From an uncultured bacterium (lineage in GTDB: Bacteria > Bacillota > Clostridia > Lachnospirales > Lachnospiraceae), in the NCBI GenBank assembly GCA_947088515.1, contig CAMUHA010000110.1, positions 1 through 11,244 on the forward strand: a DNA stretch of 11,244 nt, in the 5' to 3' direction. The notes beneath the pieces are model-generated. The model searched no databases, was not told the DNA's origin, and saw only the letters and a list, made by a program, of their open reading frames with translations. The position numbers and the translations under genes are program-made. This document shows positions 1 through 6,180 of the stretch, in pieces; positions within the stretch are counted from its first letter, which is position 1, and every line of letters begins with the position of its first letter.

Positions 1-53
1 AAGGCAACGGACTCTGACTCCGTCATTTCAAGGTTCGAATCCTTGTAGCCCAG
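1..53 (+). tRNA. tRNA-Gln (anticodon CUG), 3' part
   Basis: This is the 3' portion of a tRNA; the acceptor 5' strand and the D arm lie before the window. The anticodon stem is ACGGA (7-11) paired with TCCGT (19-23). The seven-base loop CTCTGAC (12-18) places the anticodon CTG at 14-16, which reads the glutamine codon CAG. The T arm is CAAGG (29-33), loop TTCGAAT (34-40) and CCTTG (41-45). The 3' acceptor strand TAGCCCA (46-52) and discriminator G53 follow. CCA is not encoded, so the end must be added by the tRNA nucleotidyltransferase. The identity rests on the anticodon only, as the 5' acceptor half cannot be checked. Confidence 0.92.
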
Positions 54-60
54 CGCATAC

Positions 61-91
61 AACCCGGTGAAGATAATTCACCGGGTTTTTT
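61..91 (+). terminator. Intrinsic terminator of the tRNA transcript
   Basis: A perfect 11-bp inverted repeat, AACCCGGTGAA (61-71) and TTCACCGGGTT (77-87), has a five-base loop and runs straight into a T tract (86-91). It sits 8 bases after the tRNA end, which is the usual place for a Rho-independent terminator of a tRNA unit. It separates the tRNA from the following protein operon. Confidence 0.93.
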
Positions 92-134
92 ATTGCCTGA
101 AAGCGGCAGAAAGGCGGCGGGCAAGTAAAAGATA

Positions 135-164
135 CTGTCATAAAACGGTTTAATGTGTTATACT
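135..164 (+). promoter_or_regulatory. Candidate promoter, extended -10
   Basis: TATACT (159-164) is preceded by TG one base upstream (156-157), giving an extended -10 element. CTGTCA (135-140) is a weak -35 match (four of six) with an 18-base spacer. Transcription would start near 171, leaving a leader of about 170 bases before the thioesterase gene. It lies just after the tRNA terminator, where a promoter for the next operon is expected. This is pattern matching to the vegetative sigma consensus only. Confidence 0.45.
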
Positions 165-207
165 GAATAAATCATAAGGAACATATATGTTAAGTCTGAT
201 GGGGATA

Positions 208-238
208 ATGACAGGAGTCATACATGGTTGCCTATAAT
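208..238 (+). promoter_or_regulatory. Second candidate promoter
   Basis: A perfect TATAAT (233-238) lies downstream of ATGACA (208-213), which matches the -35 consensus at five of six bases, but the 19-base spacer is long. The start would be near 245, about 97 bases before the thioesterase start codon. The -35 hexamer coincides with the left arm of the dyad ATGAC-4-GTCAT (208-221), so a bound regulator there could block it. It is an alternative or addition to the upstream candidate. Confidence 0.35.
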
Positions 239-341
239 TGACAATTAAGTAGTGGAAAATTGGGGGATTTGGTAAGAAATGTGAGGAAAACATGGTATAG
301 AGAATTGGATATCAATAAAAATAACGGAGAAACAGTAGGTT

Positions 342-1058
342 ATGTATAATTTTAATAGTAGGATTAGGTATAGCGAGGTAGATGAAACGGGGCGCTTGAG
401 ACTTGAGGCATTGCTGGATTATTTCCAGGATTGCTCCACATTTCATTCGGAAGATATTGGGCTTGGGGTTGAGTACCTGCAGACACAAAATTTGGTGTGG
501 GTTATGTCCTCGTGGCAGATTGTGGCGAAACGATATCCAAAGTTTGGCGAAACGGTTTTGGTTGGTACAATGCCATATGATTTCAAGGGATTTGTAGGAT
601 ACAGAAATTTTCTGATGAAAGATGAGGGTGGTAATGATATTGCCTGTGCCAATACCATTTGGAGCCTTCTTGATACGAGGACAGGCAGGCCCACGAAGCC
701 TCCGGCGGAGATGCTGGTAAAATATGAATTGGAGCCAAGGCTTGCAATGGATTATGCCCCCAGAAGGATATCACTGCCGGAAAATATGACACAGGGTGTG
801 CCTGTGGAGATTACTTCCCGGTATTTGGATACCAATCATCATGTAAACAATGGTCAGTTTATCAGAATTGCACTGGAGGGCATTGAAAAAAAAGGTCAGA
901 TAAGGCAACTTAGGGCCGAATACAAAAAACAGGCAGTAAGAGGAGAGGTTTTAGTTCCTTATATGGCATCGCTTAAGGATGGCGGTCATGTGGTGGTGTT
1001 AAAAAATGAAGAAAATGTCATTTGCTGTATTGTGGAGCTGCAGGAAGAAAGGAAATAG
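342..1058 (+). CDS. Acyl-ACP thioesterase (FatA/FatB-like, double hotdog)
   Basis: The 238-residue protein should hydrolyse acyl-acyl carrier protein to free fatty acid and ACP in the cytosol. The length and layout fit bacterial members of the acyl-ACP thioesterase family: an N-terminal hotdog domain (about residues 2-130) beginning with the YSEVDETGRL stretch, and a second hotdog (about 150-238). The second half carries DTNHHVNN (163-170), the counterpart of the plant motif that supplies Asp, Asn and His of the active site. The plant EYRREC segment is represented by EYKKQA (193-198), so the position of its acidic residue is Gln here; the alignment was made by eye. The ATG start follows GGAGA at a somewhat long distance, and the coding pattern begins there. 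It is the first gene of a tight operon, with the next start 6 bases after its stop. In vivo it may serve fatty acid recycling or export, but the substrate length cannot be read from sequence. Confidence 0.9.
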   Translation: MYNFNSRIRYSEVDETGRLRLEALLDYFQDCSTFHSEDIGLGVEYLQTQNLVWVMSSWQIVAKRYPKFGETVLVGTMPYDFKGFVGYRNFLMKDEGGNDIACANTIWSLLDTRTGRPTKPPAEMLVKYELEPRLAMDYAPRRISLPENMTQGVPVEITSRYLDTNHHVNNGQFIRIALEGIEKKGQIRQLRAEYKKQAVRGEVLVPYMASLKDGGHVVVLKNEENVICCIVELQEERK

Positions 1059-1064
1059 GGAGAT

Positions 1065-1907
1065 ATGATAGAGTTAGGAAAAAGACAGGAATTGGTTATT
1101 GTTAAGAAGGTAGAATTTGGCGTTTACCTTGCAGACCCTGAAGAAGGGGCGGACTATAAGGAAAAAGTGCTTTTGCCGGGCAAAGAGGCGCCTTCCGGGG
1201 CGGCAGTTGGGGATAGGGTGGAAGTGTATATTTACAGGGATTCCCGCGACCGTATGATAGCTACCGTCAGACAGCCGGAGTTTTCGGTGGGGGAAGTTGC
1301 GGTGCTTAAGGTAAAGGAAGTGGGGAAAATAGGAGCATTTTTGGGCTGGGCGCTTGAAAAGGATTTATTGCTTCCCTTTAAAGAACAGACCAGAAAAGTG
1401 GAGCCGGAGGAAGAATGTCTCGTTGCTTTATATATAGATAAAAGCAGCAGGCTCTGCACAACAATGAAGGTATACCATTATCTGCAGATGGACAGTCCAT
1501 ACAAAAAAGATGACCGTGTAGTAGGCAGAGTGTATGAAATCAGTGAGAACTATGGTGTTTTTGTGGCGGTGGATGACCGTTATTGTGGACTGATTCCTAA
1601 AAGAGAACCTGTGGAGGAGCTTGTGCCGGGCGACCTGATAAATGCGCGTGTGGCGGAGGTTCTTGGGGATGGAAAGCTGACTCTTAGTTTAAGAGAAAAG
1701 GCATATATCCAGATGGAACGGGATGCGGATAAAGTGTTGGAAATGCTAAATGAGGCAGGGGGAAAACTTCCCTTTAATGATAAGGCGGACCCGGAACTTA
1801 TTAGGAAAAAAACGGGCATGAGTAAAAATGAGTTTAAGCGGGCGGTGGGCAGCCTGTATAAACAGCGTCTGATTGTGATTGAACCGGATGGAATTAAAAA
1901 GGTATAG
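1065..1907 (+). CDS. CvfB-like S1 RNA-binding protein
   Basis: The 280-residue protein matches the CvfB/YitL family in length and architecture. There are three OB-fold S1-type modules, at about residues 3-68, 70-135 and 147-215. The third is the most canonical, with a GRVYEISENYGVFVAV core and a typical GKLTLSLRE end. A C-terminal winged-helix-like domain follows (about 220-280), where the KADPELIRKKTGMSKNEFKR stretch looks like a helix-turn-helix. Family members are cytosolic RNA binders; CvfB of Staphylococcus aureus affects virulence gene expression, but the exact targets are not settled. The start ATG lies 6 bases after the thioesterase stop, with GGGAG overlapping that stop, which suggests translational coupling. 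No membrane segment or signal peptide is seen. Confidence 0.88.
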   Translation: MIELGKRQELVIVKKVEFGVYLADPEEGADYKEKVLLPGKEAPSGAAVGDRVEVYIYRDSRDRMIATVRQPEFSVGEVAVLKVKEVGKIGAFLGWALEKDLLLPFKEQTRKVEPEEECLVALYIDKSSRLCTTMKVYHYLQMDSPYKKDDRVVGRVYEISENYGVFVAVDDRYCGLIPKREPVEELVPGDLINARVAEVLGDGKLTLSLREKAYIQMERDADKVLEMLNEAGGKLPFNDKADPELIRKKTGMSKNEFKRAVGSLYKQRLIVIEPDGIKKV

Positions 1908-1923
1908 GGAAGGGCTGGTATAA

Positions 1924-2862
1924 ATGGATAGTAAGAAAGCGAATTGGGCATTTCTCATTACTTTGTTTTGCTATATTGGTCTGATTTACGTGGCGGCCTT
2001 TCTTTTTCCCGCGCTAATGGATAATTTGTTTTTTAGTAATCTTTTTGTTGAACTGACGGTTGTTTTACCTATTTTGGTTTTTGCGCTGGCATCAGGAGAA
2101 AAGCTGGGGTCTTTTCTGGGATTTCATAAAATTAAAATAAGCTCTGTGCTAAAGACGGCGCTGTTTGCCTTTTTAACGGTGCCGACTCTTACTCTGTTTA
2201 ACCTGATTTCACAGCTTTGGGTTGAAAATGAAGTGGCGGTCATGCTAGAAGAACAGCAGGCAGGGCAGATGTCCTTTGGGATTTTGTTTTTATCTGTTGG
2301 CATTGTTGCGCCTGTGTTTGAAGAGATTGCCTGTCGGGGGGCTTATTACCGCTCTTTCTGCAAATCTGGAAGCGCTTTTAAATCAATGGTGATGTCAGCG
2401 GCTATTTTTGCATTGGTTCACATGAATTTTAATCAGGCAGCCTATGCGTTTGTGATGGGAATTCTGGCTGTGCTTTTGGTGGAGGTGACAGGCAGTCTTT
2501 GGTCCTCTGTTCTTTATCATGGTCTGATTAATGGAAGCAATGCCTTACTTATGTATGGGGCGCTTAAGGCAGACCCTGGTATATACACTGGGCAGGCGAT
2601 GGAAATTACAAATGATTTTATAATTTATGGAATAGCGGTTTATCTGGTTCTTGCGGCGGTGACAATGCCGCTTGCATGGGCAGTTTTGGTATGGATTGGC
2701 GTAAGGGAGAGGAGAAATAACGCCCTGACCAGAATCTGGAAGGAGAGAAAAGAAAAAAAGGATAAGATGGTCACAGTACCTTTTGTACTGGGTCTTATCC
2801 TTTGCCTTAGTGTGATGACAGGAATTTTTGCGCATCTGATGTCTCAATTGATATTCCGCTGA
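1924..2862 (+). CDS. CPBP-family intramembrane glutamic endopeptidase
   Basis: This 312-residue, strongly hydrophobic protein has about eight predicted membrane segments and the three signature motifs of the CPBP (CAAX protease and bacteriocin-processing, formerly Abi) family. Motif 1 is EEIACR, with the catalytic Glu pair at 133-134 and Arg138. Motif 2 is HMNFN, with His166. Motif 3 is LYHGLIN, with His199 and Asn203. Family members cleave peptide bonds within the membrane; some process prenylated proteins, and others confer bacteriocin self-immunity or take part in signalling. The substrate here is unknown. AGGGAAGGG ends 9 bases before the ATG. The gene follows the CvfB-like gene by 16 bases and is the last of the operon. 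Its 3' coding part (2757-2803) doubles as a terminator for the opposite strand, and its stop codon touches that of the minus-strand gene. Confidence 0.9.
   Translation: MDSKKANWAFLITLFCYIGLIYVAAFLFPALMDNLFFSNLFVELTVVLPILVFALASGEKLGSFLGFHKIKISSVLKTALFAFLTVPTLTLFNLISQLWVENEVAVMLEEQQAGQMSFGILFLSVGIVAPVFEEIACRGAYYRSFCKSGSAFKSMVMSAAIFALVHMNFNQAAYAFVMGILAVLLVEVTGSLWSSVLYHGLINGSNALLMYGALKADPGIYTGQAMEITNDFIIYGIAVYLVLAAVTMPLAWAVLVWIGVRERRNNALTRIWKERKEKKDKMVTVPFVLGLILCLSVMTGIFAHLMSQLIFR
2745..2803 (-). terminator. Intrinsic terminator of the minus-strand yjfB-like gene, inside the CPBP coding region
   Basis: A perfect 11-bp inverted repeat, AAAGGATAAGA (2757-2767) and TCTTATCCTTT (2793-2803), encloses a second perfect 6-bp repeat, CAGTAC (2774-2779) and GTACTG (2785-2790), with a 5-base loop. 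On the minus strand the hairpin is followed by a long T-rich tract, read from 2759 down to about 2745 and broken by only two Cs (complements of G2754 and G2752). On the plus strand the hairpin is followed by TTTGCC, a poor terminator tail. Its position, 60 bases past the minus-strand stop codon, and its orientation make it the terminator for the opposing gene, while it encodes residues about 278-293 of the CPBP protein on the plus strand. Confidence 0.8.
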
Positions 2863-3051
2863 CTATATCAGCATATCAATATTGCTTCCGATATCAGGGT
2901 TGACAGATAATTCCATAGAGCGGTCCATCATATTGATAAGACTGGCTCCCACAGATTCTGAACTTTCCATAGCTTTATCAAGCACAGCGATTCCCACCTG
3001 ATTGATGAGATTGACGTTTGCTAAAGCGGTTGACAATTCGGGAATATCCAT
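2863..3051 (-). CDS. YjfB-family putative motility protein
   Basis: The 62-residue protein begins MDIPELSTAL and ends in a GSNIDMLI tail. This matches the small YjfB family: an N-terminal MDI-x-x-LS start, a helical middle (QVGIAVLDKAMESSE), and a short C-terminal segment with a conserved Gly and IDxx end. The family is annotated as putative motility proteins because members tend to occur in flagellated Firmicutes; the biochemical role is not known. No signal peptide or membrane segment is visible. AAAGGAG sits 7 bases before the ATG. The gene stands alone on the minus strand, with its stop codon directly abutting the CPBP stop, and has its own extended -10 promoter and terminator. It suggests a motile organism, but there are no flagellar genes in the window. 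Confidence 0.82.
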   Translation of the reverse strand: MDIPELSTALANVNLINQVGIAVLDKAMESSESVGASLINMMDRSMELSVNPDIGSNIDMLI

Positions 3052-3102
3052 ATGGCCACTCCTTTCTTAAGGGAACAAAACCCTTATACATCTTTGTTCT
3101 TT

Positions 3103-3131
3103 AGTATATCACAAATTGGAAGAAAGTGAAA
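3103..3131 (-). promoter_or_regulatory. Promoter candidate for the yjfB-like gene
   Basis: On the minus strand TGATATACT forms an extended -10 (hexamer complement at 3103-3108). A 17-base spacer leads to the weak -35 TTTCAC (complement at 3126-3131). Transcription would start near 3096, giving a leader of about 45 bases. That leader contains the short hairpin TAAGGG/CCCTTA (3068-3086) directly before the ribosome site. I see no good match to the flagellar sigma-28 consensus. Confidence 0.45.
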
Positions 3132-3361
3132 TACCCGGTTTCCTGTTCGCATAATCTTTTTTTGTATAGGTTGCATAGTGTTTAAAAATGGTAAAAAGGC
3201 CCAAAAAACATTAAATATACACAAAAATAGCATAAATACAGGTAGATTTTTTTGTACATTTATATTAAAATAAAAAAAGAGTGTCTTGGGGAGTAAATTT
3301 ATGCAGAAGAACTATTGTTTATTTTGCATAGTATTTCTAAACAGGGGAAGGAGAGGGGTCA
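3132..3361. other. AT-rich intergenic region between divergent genes
   Basis: This stretch lies between the divergent yjfB-like gene and the regulator gene at 3362. It is strongly AT-rich, especially 3180-3290, with several A and T tracts (for example 3245-3253 and 3271-3278) that may bend the DNA or act as upstream promoter elements. The regulator's promoter should be here, but no hexamer pair with a proper spacer stands out. GGAAGGAG just before 3362 is the ribosome site. I see no RNA gene, no repeat array and no coding signal. Confidence 0.5.
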
Positions 3362-4450
3362 ATGATATCTAATCAGATATTGCAAAATACAATTGAGGGG
3401 CTTAAGGCAATAGCCAGAGTGGATTTCTGCGTTATGGATACAGATGGTAAAGAAGCAGCTTCCACAATGGCCAGTATGTCCATGTGTGGACCGGAAGCGG
3501 CAGAGTTCGCAAAATCTCCGGCAGATTCACAGGAAATACAGGGGTATCAGTACTTTAAAATATGGGATGAACAGCAATTAGAGTATATTCTGCTTGCAGC
3601 AGGAACTGGCGAAGATGTGTATATGATTGGAAAGATGGCAGCGTTTCAGGTTCAGAATCTGCTGGTGGCATACAAAGAGCGTTTTGATAAAGATAATTTT
3701 ATCAAAAATCTACTTCTTGATAACCTTCTTCTGGTCGATATTTACAGCAGAGCCAAGAAGCTGCATATACAGGCAGATGTAAGACGGGTGGTTATGGTTA
3801 TTGAAACAGCAGACAGCAAAGACAGTAATGCGTTAGAAATAATGCGGACTTTTTTTGGCAGTAACAATAAAGATTTTATTACAGCAGTTGATGAAAAGAA
3901 TGTAATTGTAGTAAAGGATTTATCTGATGGGGATGGTCCGCGGGAGATTGAACGGTCTGCAGGCACGATAGAAACTTTTTTAAAGAAAGAAGGGATGAAG
4001 GGCGTACATATTGCATATGGTACGGTGGTAAAAGAGATTAAGGAGGTAAGCCGTTCCTTTAAAGAAGCAAAAATGGCAATGGATGTAGGAAAAATTTTCT
4101 TTGGAGACAGGGATATTATTGCATACAGTGAACTGGGAATTGGACGGCTGATTTATCAGCTTCCCATTCCTTTATGCAAAATGTTTATCAGAGAGATTTT
4201 TGGTGGAAGGAGTCCTGATGAGTTTGATGAGGAGACGCTTACCACAATAAATAAATTTTTTGATAACAGCCTGAACGTATCTGAAACTTCCAGGCAGTTA
4301 TTTATTCACAGGAATACCCTCGTGTATCGTTTGGATAAACTTCAAAAGAGCACAGGGCTTGATCTTCGTATTTTTGAGGATGCTATTACTTTCCGCATTG
4401 CGTTAATGGTGGTGAAATACATGAACTATATGGAGAGTTTTGAATATTGA
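3362..4450 (+). CDS. PucR/CdaR-type transcriptional regulator
   Basis: The 362-residue protein ends in a PucR-type helix-turn-helix domain at about residues 293-355. The key stretch is LNVSETSRQLFIHRNTLVYR followed by LDKLQKSTGLDL, the well-conserved recognition part of this family. The middle (about 130-265) resembles the GGDEF-like domain found in CdaR/PucR proteins, ending in the typical VSRSFKEAKMAMDVG helix. The N-terminal part is a likely sensor domain with no recognised ligand site. Family members are cytosolic DNA-binding activators or repressors for purine, sugar-diacid or other catabolic genes; the ligand here is unknown. GGAAGGAG lies 8 bases upstream of the ATG. The gene runs into ftsE with a 32-base gap and no terminator, so it may be co-transcribed with ftsEX, an unusual pairing for this family. 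Confidence 0.85.
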   Translation: MISNQILQNTIEGLKAIARVDFCVMDTDGKEAASTMASMSMCGPEAAEFAKSPADSQEIQGYQYFKIWDEQQLEYILLAAGTGEDVYMIGKMAAFQVQNLLVAYKERFDKDNFIKNLLLDNLLLVDIYSRAKKLHIQADVRRVVMVIETADSKDSNALEIMRTFFGSNNKDFITAVDEKNVIVVKDLSDGDGPREIERSAGTIETFLKKEGMKGVHIAYGTVVKEIKEVSRSFKEAKMAMDVGKIFFGDRDIIAYSELGIGRLIYQLPIPLCKMFIREIFGGRSPDEFDEETLTTINKFFDNSLNVSETSRQLFIHRNTLVYRLDKLQKSTGLDLRIFEDAITFRIALMVVKYMNYMESFEY

Positions 4451-4482
4451 GGTTAAGTATACTTTGGCGAAAGGTGAAATGA

Positions 4483-5214
4483 ATGAAAGGCAGAAAGAGA
4501 AAAAGACCGATTTCCGACAGGGATGAAATTATTACATTGAACAATGTGAGCAAGGCATATGCGACAGGCGCTCCGGCGTTAAATGGAGTGGATTTACATA
4601 TTAATAAAGGTGAGTTTGTGTTTATTGTAGGTGACAGCGGTTCAGGGAAATCGACAATGATTAAGCTTCTGCTTCGGGAGCTGGTGCCTACTTCAGGTGA
4701 TATCAGTGTGATGGGATACGACCTGGTGCGAATCCGGCATGGTAAAATACCAAAATTCAGGAGGAATCTGGGAATTGTTTTTCAGGATTTCCGGTTGCTG
4801 AAAGACAGGAATGTATACGAAAATGTAGCTTTTGCACAAAGGATTATACAGGTGTCCAATAAGGAAATAAAAAGGAATGTACCGAGCATACTGGCAACGG
4901 TGGGACTTGCCGGGAAATATAAGGCAAAGCCAAGACAGCTCTCCGGCGGGGAGCAGCAGAGAGTGGCAATTGCCAGAGCTCTTGTAAACCGTCCTACAAT
5001 TCTTCTTGCGGATGAACCGACAGGAAATCTTGACCCTAAAAATTCATGGGAAATTATGAAGCTTTTAGAGCAGATTAATGAAAATGGAACTACCGTCCTT
5101 GTGGTAACGCACAATCGTGAAATTGTAAATGCGATGCAGAAAAGGGTGGTTACGATGAAGAAAGGCGTCATTGTGAGCGACGAAGAAAAAGGTGGTTATA
5201 TCGATGAGGATTAG
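4483..5214 (+). CDS. ftsE: Cell division ATP-binding protein FtsE
   Basis: This 243-residue ABC ATPase is the cytosolic engine of the FtsEX complex, which couples ATP hydrolysis to activation of peptidoglycan hydrolases during division or elongation. It shows Walker A GDSGSGKS (50-57), Q-loop Gln101 in VFQDFRLL, signature LSGGEQQR (153-160), Walker B ILLADE (173-178) and switch His210. The FQDFRLL and RNVYENVAF stretches are typical of FtsE rather than of general transport ATPases. A basic N-terminal extension of about 15 residues precedes the usual FtsE start. The start ATG at 4483 is preceded by AAAGGTG; an ATG four bases earlier is out of frame. The 3' end overlaps ftsX by 11 bases, so the two are probably translationally coupled. 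Confidence 0.96.
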   Translation: MKGRKRKRPISDRDEIITLNNVSKAYATGAPALNGVDLHINKGEFVFIVGDSGSGKSTMIKLLLRELVPTSGDISVMGYDLVRIRHGKIPKFRRNLGIVFQDFRLLKDRNVYENVAFAQRIIQVSNKEIKRNVPSILATVGLAGKYKAKPRQLSGGEQQRVAIARALVNRPTILLADEPTGNLDPKNSWEIMKLLEQINENGTTVLVVTHNREIVNAMQKRVVTMKKGVIVSDEEKGGYIDED

Positions 5215-6100
5215 TACATTTTTTTATACCATCAGGCAGGGATTTATTAACATTTTCAGAAATAAATGGTTTTCGTTGGCTTCTGTTGCAACCATTGGCG
5301 CCTGTCTGTTTTTGTTTGGTCTGTTTTATGCAATTGTTATGAACTTCCAGAATATTGTTATATCCGCGCAGGAAAACATTTCCATATCCGTTATGTTTGA
5401 GGATGGAATTGCGCAGGAGAGGATAGAAGAAATTGGCGCGTTGATAGATAAGCGGCCGGAAGTTTCCAAAATGGAGTTTGTCACAGCAGACGAGGCATGG
5501 GAAGAATTTAAAGAAGATTACCTCAAGGGATATGCAGATGGATTTCCAGATAATCCGCTGGAAAATTCTGCTCATTATGTGGTTTATCTAAATGACGTAT
5601 CCATGCAGCCTGCGCTTGTGACTTATTTGGAAGGTGTTACGGGTGTAAGAGATGTAAACCGTTCAGAAATTACGGCATCAACTCTGACAGGGGTGAATGC
5701 GCTGGTTGCGTATATTTCGGTAGGAATCATAGCGATACTTTTTGCGGTTTCTATTTTCCTGATCAGTAATACAGTTACGATTGGAATTTCGGTCAGGAAA
5801 GAAGAGATTACGATTATGAAGTATATAGGCGCCACAGACTTCTTTGTGCGTTCACCTTTTGTGATTGAAGGGATGCTTATTGGTGTGATTGGCGCAATGA
5901 TTCCTATTGGTCTTATCTATGTTCTTTACAACAAGGTAATTGAATATATTATGATTAAATTTTCGGTGCTTACAAGACTGCTGTCTTTTCTGCCTGTGGA
6001 AACGATTTTCAGCACATTGCTTCCTTTGTCAGTTCTAATGGGGGTTGGAATTGGTTTTCTGGGAAGTATAACTACAGTAAGAAAACATTTGAGAGTTTAA
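5204..6100 (+). CDS. ftsX: Cell division permease-like protein FtsX
   Basis: FtsX is the membrane subunit of FtsEX; it binds the FtsE ATPase inside the cell and a cell-wall hydrolase or its activator outside. With the ATG at 5204 the protein is 298 residues. A cytosolic start MRISTFFYTIRQGF leads into transmembrane segment 1 (about 22-45), an extracellular domain (about 46-165), and three further segments (about 168-190, 220-245 and 270-290), the standard FtsX plan. The REEITIMKYIGA-like segment (here KEEITIMKYIGAT) after the second segment is the conserved coupling region. A GTG at 5192 is in frame, but AGGTGG lies 8 bases before 5204 and the family normally starts at this MRIST-type end, so 5204 is preferred. 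It overlaps the ftsE stop by 11 bases. Confidence 0.95.
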   Translation: MRISTFFYTIRQGFINIFRNKWFSLASVATIGACLFLFGLFYAIVMNFQNIVISAQENISISVMFEDGIAQERIEEIGALIDKRPEVSKMEFVTADEAWEEFKEDYLKGYADGFPDNPLENSAHYVVYLNDVSMQPALVTYLEGVTGVRDVNRSEITASTLTGVNALVAYISVGIIAILFAVSIFLISNTVTIGISVRKEEITIMKYIGATDFFVRSPFVIEGMLIGVIGAMIPIGLIYVLYNKVIEYIMIKFSVLTRLLSFLPVETIFSTLLPLSVLMGVGIGFLGSITTVRKHLRV

Positions 6101-6180
6101 TGGGAGCTGGGAGTTAATATCCAGACATTCTTGTAAATGTAAGTATTACGGATTGTTCTGTGATATGCGGAGGTACGGAT

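Noticed and set aside
238..266. TTGACA at 238-243 as a perfect -35 box
   Set aside because: No -10-like hexamer is found 16-18 bases downstream; the sequence there is G-rich. The hexamer is partly an effect of the AATTGACAATT dyad.
1580..1951. Minus-strand open frame opposite the CvfB-like gene
   Set aside because: Ser/Pro/Arg-rich shadow of a recognised S1-domain gene, with no ribosome site or homologous feature.
2757..2803. The nested hairpin as a plus-strand terminator or attenuator of the CPBP gene
   Set aside because: On the plus strand the hairpin is followed by TTTGCC and coding sequence continues for another 57 bases; the T run is on the minus-strand side.
3132..3361. Possible small RNA or riboswitch in the AT-rich gap
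   Set aside because: No stable stem, no conserved riboswitch-like core and no terminator hairpin could be found by eye.
5192..5203. GTG 5192 as ftsX start
   Set aside because: The AGGTGG ribosome site overlaps this GTG and is well spaced for ATG 5204, which also gives the family-typical MRIST start.
6160..6180. GTG 6160 as start of the M23 peptidase
   Set aside because: GGAGG at 6169-6173 serves ATG 6181, and the extra residues would put a polar, Cys-containing stretch before the signal peptide.
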